A stretch of 64,000 nt of DNA, from the NCBI RefSeq assembly GCF_017744155.1, contig NZ_JAGHQT010000002.1, positions 124,001 through 188,000 on the forward strand. Reading direction: 5' to 3'. This stretch comes from Endozoicomonas sp. G2_1 (lineage in GTDB: Bacteria; Pseudomonadota; Gammaproteobacteria; Enterobacterales; Alteromonadaceae). Within the stretch, counting starts at the first letter, position 1. The number at the start of each line of letters is the position of its first letter. Of this stretch, positions 35,838 through 44,738 are shown piece by piece. The translations under genes and the position numbers were made by a program. Below the pieces are notes generated by a model. That model did no database searches. It had not been told where the DNA came from and saw only the letters and a list, made by a program, of their open reading frames with translations.

Positions 35838-36526
35838 ATTTCTTGACCTACATAGTGTTGAGCGATTTTTTTAAGCCTCTCATTTGCTGCCTCACCCTCA
35901 ATAGCTAGTGGCTCAACAAGTAAATTAGCCAACTCGTTTTGTCTTGCTGTTGACAGCTCTTCACTGCGCTCGGCAAAAGCAATAATGGCCTGTTGCTCTT
36001 CTGTCGACAACTCTACTGGCGGTGGTAACGCAACGTCAGTATTAAGCAATTTAACCATGGTGCTCGGCTGCTGGTATATAACAATAGTACCAGCACCCCA
36101 ATCACCAATGCGTTTGAACTGTTTACCAAAAACCATAGTAAGAACACCTAAAATATAGGCAACAGGAAAAGCATCAGCAGACCGTAGCAAGTTCCGCAAA
36201 ACCGCATGACTGAGTTGAATAGGTAAGCCATTGTCTTGAACAACCTTCAAGTTGTAGCGCTTTTTACCCGGTGTTTGACCGTACTTGAGCTCAAAAAAGA
36301 TGTAGTAGCCCCAAGTTACGACAAAGTAGATAACGAGAAAGATACCCTCGCCCGCTTTTCCTAAAAAGCTGAGTAAGATACCACTGACAATCAGAACAAC
36401 GGCCCTAATTAAAAAGTCGATAAGATAAGCACTCGTTCTAACAGCTATTCCTGCGGGGACAATATTAATGCTGACCCCTTCGGGTAAAATACGAGCGAGT
36501 TTGTTGTCTATTCCTTGCTGATACAT
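35834..36526 (-). CDS. RDD-family membrane protein, first gene of the operon
   Basis: A 230-aa protein with an RDD domain: IAVRTSAYLIDFLIRAVVLIVSGILLSFLG, then FFELKYGQTPGKKRYNLKVV and AVLRNLLRSADAFPVAYILGVLTMVFGKQFKRIGDWGAGTIVIY. The Arg/Asp/Asp residues of the family name lie in helix 1 and the C-terminal part. A helical, Glu-rich cytoplasmic tail follows. RDD proteins are membrane proteins sometimes proposed as transporters. The ATG at 36526 gives the natural start; a TTG at 36544 is also open. This is the promoter-proximal gene of a six-gene run whose members overlap by 4-11 bp each. Confidence 0.85.
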   Translation of the reverse strand: MYQQGIDNKLARILPEGVSINIVPAGIAVRTSAYLIDFLIRAVVLIVSGILLSFLGKAGEGIFLVIYFVVTWGYYIFFELKYGQTPGKKRYNLKVVQDNGLPIQLSHAVLRNLLRSADAFPVAYILGVLTMVFGKQFKRIGDWGAGTIVIYQQPSTMVKLLNTDVALPPPVELSTEEQQAIIAFAERSEELSTARQNELANLLVEPLAIEGEAANERLKKIAQHYVGQEI

Positions 36527-36792
36527 AAGCGCAATGATTTCCAATATTGGCCTACAATAATGCTGGAAAAAGCTCAGCTATTCAATTATTAAAGTCTTTT
36601 ATCGCAACTTAAACTGTTGGCTTACCTCCAATTGTAACTGCGCCCAAAAGAGTAATTAGCTATTAATATCAAAGAGAAAAACTCTTCTCGTTTTGCGATC
36701 AGATGTTCGGTCGTATTGGTAGCTACCTGATCTAAAGACATGATCATACCGTATCTTTAAGAAACTAAAGAGAACTTACAAACGAAAGCAAA

Positions 36793-37113
36793 ATGAAGAT
36801 CTATTACAAAAACTTAGCATCAACAAAAATTGAAAAATTGATCATCAACTCACTTGAGCAGGCCCTTTATCAAGCGCTTGTTGTTATCGACGGTCAAGAG
36901 CATGTGGTATGGCAATCAGAGCAAAAAACCTTGATCACCCGCAATCTGACCAAAATGCGTGAATACTTCGAAAAGATGAACATTAATGAAATTGTTCTCA
37001 GACACGAAAGTCCTTATGACGAAATGGTTGGTCAGCCGATCAAAAATAACAGTAACAGGCTAGAAGTACCTCTTGCTAAAAACCCTTATTCAGTATTAAA
37101 GAACCTGCACTAG
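36793..37113 (+). CDS. DUF6482 family protein
   Basis: A 106-aa cytoplasmic protein with the pattern SLEQALYQALVVIDGQEHVVW, then LVLRHESPYDEMVGQPI, then NRLEVPL, which I recognise as the DUF6482 family of small proteins, common in Alteromonadales and Pseudomonadales. The function is unknown. No membrane segment or cofactor motif is visible. It stands alone between the RDD operon (divergent) and the DUF2167 gene (convergent, 51 bp away). Confidence 0.7.
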   Translation: MKIYYKNLASTKIEKLIINSLEQALYQALVVIDGQEHVVWQSEQKTLITRNLTKMREYFEKMNINEIVLRHESPYDEMVGQPIKNNSNRLEVPLAKNPYSVLKNLH

Positions 37114-37164
37114 GAAAATACTGATAAAAGCGCACCTCATCAAAGTACGCTCATGAAGATAAAA

Positions 37165-38088
37165 TTAATTATCCGAAGCTTTTCTAACAAATAGCTTTTT
37201 AGCTAGTGCTGCAATACCGATAACAATAAAGACGCCAAACTTTTTAAGAAATATTAAGGCCGCAGCAAAAAATCCGCTTTTAGCCAGAACTTTTCCAGCG
37301 ACTAACGCCCCCAACCCGTACGCTGCGACTTTATCAACATCAGGATCGAAGTCTGAATACCTAGAGCCTTCATCAAATTCAGCCAATGCAAGCACGCTCT
37401 CGAGGTTAGAGTCTATCAATGGTTTCTGTTCCATGTTGGCTATAAAGTTGAGTACAAGCACGCCTCGTCTTCCTAACACTCTTATATTGTAGTTGAGAGT
37501 ATTTTGCTCATACCCTTCAAAGCGTACTTCCTTAGCCCAGTGTAATTTGTGACTATCTTTGTCGTAATAAGGCTGCTCAGCCCAACCAACTAACTCAATT
37601 GCAGGGTAGCCCTGCTTAACTCTCTCTTCACTTGAACGCTGGGTATCTAGCTTCATTTGAGTGAGTAATTCACTGTAATTGATATCATCAGCATCTTTGT
37701 CAGAAATATAACCATCTTGCTCATACTCAATAGTCACACCCCATGATTCAGCGTCAAAAGGTGTCATGCCTGACGGAAATAGCATACCAAGGGTATTTTG
37801 CCCGGGAGGATTTCCCCAAATTTCAACCAGCACTTTATCGGTGTCCTCAGGCGATAAATAATAAAAATTATCTGGCACATTTAAGGTCGCTACTGCACCA
37901 GGTAGCTTCACTTCGCCTGTCGTAGGCTGTAAAGATTGCCACAATTCAGTTGCCCACTGTTGATATTTTTCTTGTTCAGTAAGAGATTGCTGTGACACTG
38001 AAGCATCTTGAGTTTCTTGATTTTGGTTGGCGATAGATTGGACGCTTATTGGTAATACTAAAGCAATGAGCAGAGCATAATGCTTCAT
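37165..38088 (-). CDS. DUF2167 membrane-anchored protein
   Basis: A 307-aa protein with a signal peptide (YALLIALVLPISVQSIA), a DUF2167 domain, and a C-terminal hydrophobic, basic tail (FFAAALIFLKKFGVFIVIGIAALAKKLFVRK). The domain motifs visible are LPGAVATLNVPDNFYYLSPEDTDKVL, GNPPGQNTLGMLFPS, GWAEQPYYDKDSHKLHWAKEV, and LNYNIRVLGRRGVLVLNFIA. The family is of unknown function and is found in envelope contexts. The tail is a likely membrane anchor with a positive inside end. Monocistronic, convergent with the DUF6482 gene. Confidence 0.82.
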   Translation of the reverse strand: MKHYALLIALVLPISVQSIANQNQETQDASVSQQSLTEQEKYQQWATELWQSLQPTTGEVKLPGAVATLNVPDNFYYLSPEDTDKVLVEIWGNPPGQNTLGMLFPSGMTPFDAESWGVTIEYEQDGYISDKDADDINYSELLTQMKLDTQRSSEERVKQGYPAIELVGWAEQPYYDKDSHKLHWAKEVRFEGYEQNTLNYNIRVLGRRGVLVLNFIANMEQKPLIDSNLESVLALAEFDEGSRYSDFDPDVDKVAAYGLGALVAGKVLAKSGFFAAALIFLKKFGVFIVIGIAALAKKLFVRKASDN

Positions 38089-38287
38089 ACGAATTCCTTT
38101 TAGGTTTATGTTGGCAGAAGCCTAACACAATTATCAATAACATAAATGAAAAAATACAGTGGAGTTAAAGCATCCTATTTTTAGAAGACTGACAAACAGC
38201 ACAAATCCAGCTTATTGAAAACTATCTATTTTATTTTTTTAATTAGTTAAAGATTAATTAACTAAAAGTTACACTGCTCAGGATTGT

Positions 38288-39262
38288 TTAAGCGAGCAGT
38301 TGTTGGCATTGAGACAAATTCGGTCGTCGCTTGAGATGTTTATTTTCGCAGTAGTTAGAAAGTGCGTCACAGTCGCCCACAGCACCATGAAAACAACGAC
38401 TAAAATCTAGAGTTAGCTTGAGCCAGTTTTTTTTGCTTATCTGTAATCGTGCTAACAAGGACGGCAGCTTTTCTCGAATATACCCTGTTTTATCTTCACG
38501 TATACACCGCCCCGTAAGTTCAACCAATTCAATATAGTCCGTGAGTACAAAAGGCAAACCCTGAGGCATCTGCTGTCTCGGATTACCGACAAATGCTTGT
38601 AACGTTTTAGGCTGCTTTCCTTTGAGTGCAAAGGTGATTCGTCGTTGAATACTGGTGTACTTTGAGCTTTCTGGTGATGTCGCAATCCCCGCTCTAATCG
38701 GGTTTAAGTCAACATAGGCCATACATGCCGCTAACGCTTTTTCATCTAGCAAGGCTTGTGACTTAAAACGTCCTTCCCAAAAACGTCCTGTGCAGTCATC
38801 TTCTTGATTAGCTTTTCGCGCTATATGCTCATTTAATATGCGCATAAACCAACTGATATCCATTAAGCGCTGACGATATTGCGCAGCGGTTTGTTCAACC
38901 ATCTCCATTAATGGCTTACTTAATAAATCGCCACGTAAATATTGTTGGGTTAACAAGGTGCCTTTAAACAATTCATGCCAACGGCTTAACACCTCGTCTA
39001 ATGGCCAGCTATCTGCATTCTGTTGATTCACAAATAACACAATATGGACATGATTACTCATCACGGCATAAGCACAAATATCAATGGCAAATACTTTTGC
39101 CAATGCCAATAATTCATCTTCAACCCAGCCACGGCGATGCTCATAGTTTTTCCCTGTAACTGGATCTTCACCACATAAAAATGCGCGACGTACACAACGG
39201 GAAATACAGTGATAGTATGGCGTATCAACCAAACTAACTTGACGATTTCTTGCAACAGCCAT
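38288..39262 (-). CDS. REP-associated-type tyrosine transposase (IS200-like, HUH nuclease)
   Basis: A 324-aa protein of the Y1 transposase superfamily in its single-copy 'RAYT' form. The HUH motif is in AVMSNHVHIVLFV (His71 and His73). Typical RAYT segments are DTPYYHCISRCVRR at 13-26, MDISWFMRILNEHIARKAN and GRFWEGRFKSQALLDEKAL, ending in YVDLNPIRAGIA. Tyr129 or a nearby Tyr is the probable nucleophile. RAYTs are domesticated or semi-mobile enzymes that cut and spread REP hairpins. I see no IS ends or direct target repeats. The ATG at 39262 fits the conserved start; three extra codons lie upstream. It interrupts the space between DUF2167 and the Rhs operon. Confidence 0.85.
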   Translation of the reverse strand: MAVARNRQVSLVDTPYYHCISRCVRRAFLCGEDPVTGKNYEHRRGWVEDELLALAKVFAIDICAYAVMSNHVHIVLFVNQQNADSWPLDEVLSRWHELFKGTLLTQQYLRGDLLSKPLMEMVEQTAAQYRQRLMDISWFMRILNEHIARKANQEDDCTGRFWEGRFKSQALLDEKALAACMAYVDLNPIRAGIATSPESSKYTSIQRRITFALKGKQPKTLQAFVGNPRQQMPQGLPFVLTDYIELVELTGRCIREDKTGYIREKLPSLLARLQISKKNWLKLTLDFSRCFHGAVGDCDALSNYCENKHLKRRPNLSQCQQLLA

Positions 39263-39373
39263 AACAACCACCTCTCAGCGATGATGATTATTCAACCATA
39301 GTAAAGAGTAATTAATTAATCAAATATCGATGGGTGTCTTTGTTAACTTCCACTACTGTATGTAGACATAAAA

Positions 39374-39412
39374 AGACCCCCAGTAATTGGAATGTCCAAC
39401 TATTGGGGGTCA
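39374..39412 (-). terminator. Terminator of the Rhs operon
   Basis: An imperfect inverted repeat starts with GACCCCCA and ends with TGGGGGTC, with a further ATTGG/CCAAC pairing inside. On the minus strand it is followed by TTTTT. It lies 33 bp beyond the stop of the 76-aa gene, so it ends the Rhs-plus-76-aa transcript. Confidence 0.8.
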
Positions 39413-39445
39413 CTTCAAAGACGAGGCTTTGGATTGAAATCAATA

Positions 39446-39676
39446 CTACCTATTTCGTTTTTTGTTTTTTACATATAAAAACAAATCTATCGGTACAAAA
39501 ATTATTGTTATAACAAAACAAGACTGTATGGTTACCCAAAGCATTTCAAAGAAGCTCAAATTCCAATTGTAAATTGAAAAAACTGCGTCTAGTAACCATA
39601 GACTCGAAAAACATACCAGAACTAATAAAACAAAGATTTTTGTAAAAACGAATATTTCTAAGCTTTTAAAGTTCAT
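39446..39676 (-). CDS. 76-aa two-helix membrane protein coupled to the Rhs gene
   Basis: A small membrane protein with two hydrophobic segments, FTKIFVLLVLVCFSSLWLLD (about 11-30) and EMLWVTIQSCFVITIIFVPIDLFLYV (about 43-68), and a basic end (KNKKRNR). I do not recognise a family. It begins 2 bp after the stop of the Rhs gene, so the two are translationally coupled and share one terminator. In Rhs loci this position is usually held by a cognate immunity gene. That role is plausible here, but the Rhs C-terminus shows no clear toxin domain. Codons are AT-rich, as is common for immunity genes. Confidence 0.65.
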   Translation of the reverse strand: MNFKSLEIFVFTKIFVLLVLVCFSSLWLLDAVFSIYNWNLSFFEMLWVTIQSCFVITIIFVPIDLFLYVKNKKRNR

Positions 39677-39678
39677 TA

Positions 39679-42600
39679 CTATTTATCCTTATTTTCTAGA
39701 GCAGCGTTTTTCGCATCAGCAGCATTGCCTAAAACATCTGCACCAGCTTCCGCAACAGTTCTCCCTAACCCGTTCACTGTACCAGAGTTACCAAATGCCC
39801 CAGAAGCAGCTTTTACTCCTTTTGTTATTAATTCACCCGCCACTGCACCAGCTGCTCCAAATATAGCGCCGTCCTTAACACTTTTTTCTAATTGCTCACC
39901 AGTAAATGTACCGTCTGTGTCACCTTGCAATCCGTCTACAGCAGCATTTGTAAGTGTCGAACCCAATCCTAATGCGGCCCCAGCAACCGAATTACCAGCA
40001 ACATTTGCGGCAACGGCACTCGCACCAGCTAACCCTGCTTGAGCGACACTTCCAGCTATAGATTCAGCTAAACCAACTCCCGTCGCACCAACAACAGCGG
40101 CTACAGCTACTTGACTATAATCAATATTATCAAACCCTTTACTGTAGCCCTGAGCAAGTGCATTGATTCCACCAGCGACAGCAGCTCCAACAGCATGCCA
40201 CAAAAACTCACCATCAGGATCAGTGTATTTGTATGGATTGTTGTTGACATACAGGTAACGGTTGAACGACATAACTGGGTTTTTCGGTGTCCAACCAATC
40301 GGATCATTCGAATAAAAACGACCTATGACTGGATCATAGTATCGTGCCTGCATATACACTAAGCCAGTATCGCTGTCTTTGATATGACCAGTGTAACCGG
40401 CTTGGTCGTTGTTTGCCGATGAATTGTCAAGCGTGATACCAAATGGAGTATAACGTTCTCGCCACGCAATTGAGCCAGAGCTGTTGGTACCCGATACAGG
40501 ACTGCCAACATTATCATGATGGACATAGGTCGGTGCATTATTGATGACGCGTGCAATTGTCATCTTACCAGCACTCACATAATCCGTGCGTTTGCCTGAG
40601 CTAACATTGTCAATATGAACTAACTGACCGGCAAGGTTATAAACGTTATAGATAGTCTTACCGGCAACTTGCGCTCTAACGCGCTTCAAATTGCCATCGT
40701 AACGATAACTACCTGATTCATCTCCATGCATAGAAACAGGTTGGTCAGCATAATCGTAGGTAAAATTTAAGTTACCCGCGGTAATAGTATTACCTCGGCT
40801 ATCATAACTAAAACTTCTATCCCCGGTATTTCCGCCTAAGCCACCTGTGTCATTGGCACGAATGAGTCTATTATCGCTACTATAACTTAAAGAAACTCGT
40901 CTACTGCCAATGTTTTTAGTCAGTATATTCCCAAGACTATCATAGCTAAATTGTCCACTGCCCCATGGGCCGCTGGCACTTGTTAAACGCTCTAGCGCAT
41001 CATACCCCATAGTGCGATTATTACCGCTAACAGCACCATCAGTTACTGAAGTAATTAACTGGCGTTTATCATAGCGATAAGTTAAATCAAGCGCCTTAAT
41101 ACCGCCTTTAGTGGTGAGTAGCCGTTCTGGTAATTGCCTTGCATTTAATGACTGCTGAAATGTGTGACCATTACCATATAACAACTGGCTAATCTGCCCA
41201 TTGGCATGGTATTGAATATTGTTCGCATAGTAATTCCCCCCCCAGTTAGCTTGACGAGGTCGACCAAGGCCATCAGGGTTATACGTTATTGTTTTACCTG
41301 TTGGGTAGGTCATAGAAGCCATTTGACCGGCACTATTATATCCATATCCTAACGAGTATTGGCGACCATCAATCGCTAGTGTCTCTGATGTAGGTAAATT
41401 GATTGAATTGTAACTGTAGGTCCAATCTACACCGCCACGATTGACTGTTTTCACATTGCCATTTGGATCATACGTCTTGGTGATATCAGGGGTTGCGCTA
41501 TGGGCAAAATCGCGCTTGGTAATACGCCCTACGTCATCGCGAATTAGCGTTACTTTGCCGTTACCACTAGGCGTTAAACAATTTGTACCTTGGTTAGCGC
41601 CTTTTTGATAAGCTGTTAGCCAGCCCGAAGCATCGTATTGATAAAGTGTATCTCCTACATCAGCTTGACTAATTCGACACAATCGGCGTTGGCCATTGTA
41701 GTAATAATAACGTGTAAAACTTACACCAGAAGTTGAATCACTAGACGAGTTGCTAGGACTTACACTGGCAAAGGTTTCAAAGCCGGGAAGGTCAATGCCA
41801 GGCGGCTTGATAATTTTATCCCCTGGATTTTTAGGAATCAAGCCACCGCCAGAAGAGCCACCACCAGAAGAGCCACCACCAGAAGAGCCACCGCCAGAAG
41901 AGCCACCGCCAGAAGAGCCACCGCCAGAACCACCGGTATTTGAAACAAACCCGCCTTGGTTTCCTGATTGGTTAATCGAAATGATTTCACCCCAAACATT
42001 TTTGTTGATAAGGGTTTTTAGGCCTAGTGGCGAGTGAATAGCCTTTACATCTTGATAGGCTGCACCATCATAGCCATAGTGATAATAGTGTGTTTGATGG
42101 CCTAACGCATCCGTTTCAGTGCGGCGATGCTGACTGTGATAACTGGTCAACTTTTGGGCATATGGGTAAACCGTTTCACGACTTTTCTTCAAGCGACTTA
42201 AGCTGTCGTATTCTTTAGCAATACCAGATTGTGACGATGCATTGGTGGATGGAAACGACATAAACGTTTCACGCCCAGCACTATCGTAGTCGGAGTTAAC
42301 ATACGTTGTTTTGTTGGTTAACAAGTCTTTTGTCGCAACCAATACCGGTCGAAACATAGCGTCATAAGTAATCGTTGTTTGTGCATTGGCTTTTGTGATG
42401 GTGTGCGTTGGTGTGCCACCAAAGTTGTAGCTATGCGTAACACTTGCCCAGCTGTCAGGTAAATCCACCGTGCGCAGGCGCCCCATGCTATCTCGGTGAT
42501 AGTCTACTTTATTGCCATTAGCATCGATAATGCTGCTAATACGTCCAAAGTCATCAACGTATTGGTAAACACTCGTGCCATTAGCACGTGTGACTTTTTG

Positions 42601-44565
42601 AGGGACTCCTCGTTTATAGTTGGAGGCATAAAATGCTCTATTATTGGCATCTTTTGCCCAATGGAAGCTACCATCACTATGATAACCGTAAGTCGCAAAT
42701 AGTGCGCCATTGCGCTTTTCAGATGTCTTACGCCCTAAACTATCATAAACATTTTCTTGAACAGTTCTGCTGTTAACCGTCAGTTTTCTAGGTAGTGACA
42801 ACACCCACTTTGACTTATTGTGCTCATACACAGTCACGGTTTTTCTTGCTGTCGTCGACACGTTGGATTTAATTGATGTCATTATCGGACTTGCATACGA
42901 ATATGCAGACGATATATGGCTAGTATTAAAGCCATACTCCTGAGTATAAGTATCACCGTCTTGTTTGGTCACAACTTTTGTTGTATGAATCGGCGTTGCT
43001 TCTGCGTTATTTCCTATTCTACTAATATCGCCAACACGCTCTTCTTTAAGGTAGGTATATTCCTCAAGCTTTACTACAGCGCTAGACGCTGAGGCACGTG
43101 TTTCTTTACGTAATAACTTACCTCCTAGTGGCTCTCCAACCCAACTGTGGTAATAAGTGAAATGGGCATCAGGTGCACTAACCTTGGTCCAATTGGTTCT
43201 ATCAGCACCAGACGTTCTAGACGGCCCTTGATCGCTTTCATATTGATAAGTCCAAGTAGCAGTCTTCATGGCAGGGCCAGAAACGCGTTTCTCTATTACG
43301 GCCATCGTTGACGTTGTAACGTCATTGTCGAACGGCGGTAAACCTGAGCCGGGTTCGGGTTCAGCATTTGTACAATACTCAGTTCGCCTAGTCCGTTGCT
43401 CGAATACGTGCCGATGCTCTGTATCTTTTAAAACAAATGTACCAGTAGCGCCATAGGGATGAGTAAGCGATACTGTTCGTCTTGCTTTGGGGCAGTAGCT
43501 TCTTCCAGACGGAGCAGATGTACCTGTCATTAAACTAAGATCAAACAACCATTTATAGCCATCTGGCTGCTCGACAGCAGATAATACACTGCCTCTTAAT
43601 GGTTGAAAGTACTCGGGCATCCAGTCAGTTGGTCTGAAACTGTTGTTTTGATATGAATAACGCCAAGTCTTTTGCGCAGTGCTCGCCGACCGTATTAATT
43701 TAGAAGTTCCCGAATAGTTGATGCTTATATTTCGACCATCATTTGCCGATATACTTGTTAAACGATTCAGACCATCGTAGTGATATTTTACCCAATTGCC
43801 ATTGACATCACTGACTTGAGTTGCCGCTAAGATATAGTATTTTCGATTACGTGGACTAGCGCCCATCAACCCCATTTTGGGGGCATCTAAACTATAAGCT
43901 TTGTCAAAACGATAAACGTGCCCATTGGGCGCATGACCGATAAAGCCCTCTCCGCCATCCGACGCAGACGAACACGTAAAGTACCAATTACTCAGGGTAA
44001 TTTTTTTAGCGGCCGTTGGCCAAATAGAAATACTTCTTTTATCCAGTACACGCTGACTGCCATACCCTGGTGCTTCTAGTTGGATACCATTCGTATAATC
44101 ATTAGGAGTAAGAATAACTGCTGCTCTATCAAGGCCATTTCCTTCATTTACAATCCCAAGTAAACTATCGGTAGATTGGCTACATCGAGCCCCCTTCCAA
44201 GGCTTTTTGTCAAGAGACAGTACCGACAATCTCGGAACAGAAAGTGTCCAATCGCCAAACTCTGCGTCAACACCGTCTCTATAACTAAATCCTGTTGTTC
44301 GCTTGCGAGATAAGGCCACTGCCAAGCTAGAGTTGCCTGGTAAATTGATATCGGTGTGATTGAAAACTAATGACCCCGTATGAGGGTCAATTGCATCCCC
44401 CAAAAAATCATCGCCAAACACTTCCAAACGTTGTTCCGCGTTTTGTTTCCGTTCCCAATCAACTATAGGTTCTATTTCTTCATTTGCTAACGTACTAATG
44501 GAATATGTTGCTAGAAATGAAGCAAGCAAATAAGATTTTGCTTTACTTAACATTTTTATATTCAT
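39679..44565 (-). CDS. Secreted RHS-repeat protein with Gly-Ser linker
   Basis: A 1628-aa protein with a signal peptide (SKAKSYLLASFLATYSISTLA). A non-repeat N-terminal part carries VFGDDFLGDAIDPHTGSLVFNHTDINLP, then come YD/RHS repeats (YGYHSDGSFHWAKDANN, FGRISSIIDANGNK, YDALERLTSASG and more), and a linker of five GGGSS units at about 880-905. The C-terminal core ends near residue 1448 with MQARYYDPVIGRFYSNDP, FNRYLYVNNNPYKYTDPDG. The last 180 residues are Ala/Gly-rich with amphipathic stretches and show no catalytic motif I know. RHS cores form shells around a toxin. With a Sec signal and no PAAR domain, this resembles surface or periplasmic YD-repeat proteins. Strong AAAGGA site. Confidence 0.9.
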   Translation of the reverse strand: MNIKMLSKAKSYLLASFLATYSISTLANEEIEPIVDWERKQNAEQRLEVFGDDFLGDAIDPHTGSLVFNHTDINLPGNSSLAVALSRKRTTGFSYRDGVDAEFGDWTLSVPRLSVLSLDKKPWKGARCSQSTDSLLGIVNEGNGLDRAAVILTPNDYTNGIQLEAPGYGSQRVLDKRSISIWPTAAKKITLSNWYFTCSSASDGGEGFIGHAPNGHVYRFDKAYSLDAPKMGLMGASPRNRKYYILAATQVSDVNGNWVKYHYDGLNRLTSISANDGRNISINYSGTSKLIRSASTAQKTWRYSYQNNSFRPTDWMPEYFQPLRGSVLSAVEQPDGYKWLFDLSLMTGTSAPSGRSYCPKARRTVSLTHPYGATGTFVLKDTEHRHVFEQRTRRTEYCTNAEPEPGSGLPPFDNDVTTSTMAVIEKRVSGPAMKTATWTYQYESDQGPSRTSGADRTNWTKVSAPDAHFTYYHSWVGEPLGGKLLRKETRASASSAVVKLEEYTYLKEERVGDISRIGNNAEATPIHTTKVVTKQDGDTYTQEYGFNTSHISSAYSYASPIMTSIKSNVSTTARKTVTVYEHNKSKWVLSLPRKLTVNSRTVQENVYDSLGRKTSEKRNGALFATYGYHSDGSFHWAKDANNRAFYASNYKRGVPQKVTRANGTSVYQYVDDFGRISSIIDANGNKVDYHRDSMGRLRTVDLPDSWASVTHSYNFGGTPTHTITKANAQTTITYDAMFRPVLVATKDLLTNKTTYVNSDYDSAGRETFMSFPSTNASSQSGIAKEYDSLSRLKKSRETVYPYAQKLTSYHSQHRRTETDALGHQTHYYHYGYDGAAYQDVKAIHSPLGLKTLINKNVWGEIISINQSGNQGGFVSNTGGSGGGSSGGGSSGGGSSGGGSSGGGSSGGGLIPKNPGDKIIKPPGIDLPGFETFASVSPSNSSSDSTSGVSFTRYYYYNGQRRLCRISQADVGDTLYQYDASGWLTAYQKGANQGTNCLTPSGNGKVTLIRDDVGRITKRDFAHSATPDITKTYDPNGNVKTVNRGGVDWTYSYNSINLPTSETLAIDGRQYSLGYGYNSAGQMASMTYPTGKTITYNPDGLGRPRQANWGGNYYANNIQYHANGQISQLLYGNGHTFQQSLNARQLPERLLTTKGGIKALDLTYRYDKRQLITSVTDGAVSGNNRTMGYDALERLTSASGPWGSGQFSYDSLGNILTKNIGSRRVSLSYSSDNRLIRANDTGGLGGNTGDRSFSYDSRGNTITAGNLNFTYDYADQPVSMHGDESGSYRYDGNLKRVRAQVAGKTIYNVYNLAGQLVHIDNVSSGKRTDYVSAGKMTIARVINNAPTYVHHDNVGSPVSGTNSSGSIAWRERYTPFGITLDNSSANNDQAGYTGHIKDSDTGLVYMQARYYDPVIGRFYSNDPIGWTPKNPVMSFNRYLYVNNNPYKYTDPDGEFLWHAVGAAVAGGINALAQGYSKGFDNIDYSQVAVAAVVGATGVGLAESIAGSVAQAGLAGASAVAANVAGNSVAGAALGLGSTLTNAAVDGLQGDTDGTFTGEQLEKSVKDGAIFGAAGAVAGELITKGVKAASGAFGNSGTVNGLGRTVAEAGADVLGNAADAKNAALENKDK
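41851..41925 (-). repeat. Five 15-bp tandem repeats encoding GGGSS linker
   Basis: The 15-bp unit AGAAGAGCCACCACC (or ...CCGCC) occurs five times in a row, with one partial copy at each side. On the coding strand it encodes Gly-Gly-Gly-Ser-Ser units that join the N-terminal repeat half and the C-terminal core of the Rhs protein. Only synonymous A/G differences separate the copies, so recent slippage is likely and copy number may vary between strains. Confidence 0.9.
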
Positions 44566-44738
44566 TTTTTATCCTTTAACTTTCCTTGAATACATTTTTG
44601 TTACATTTCAATAACAAGAATATCAGGATAAAACAAACCCTTTATAACCAAAACAAATAACTAAGACGACAAAGAGATAAAGGTACAATTAAAAATGTAA
44701 AAGATTGAAGGTAAATAGGTGTATATAGCGAAGTTAAA

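Noticed and set aside
38288-39262. Complete IS200/IS605 insertion sequence
   Set aside because: No subterminal hairpins, tnpB, or target repeats flank the gene; it fits a single-copy RAYT better.
39725-40042. Ala/Pro-rich plus-strand frame of 105 codons
   Set aside because: It is the complement of the Ala/Gly-rich Rhs C-terminus and follows from its composition.
41851-41925. Regular repeats considered as a CRISPR array
   Set aside because: Units are 15 bp with no spacers and encode an in-frame linker; no cas genes.
41750-42037. Proline/glutamate-rich plus-strand frame (EEPPP repeats)
   Set aside because: It is the antisense of the GGGSS tandem repeats inside the Rhs gene; no own start signals.
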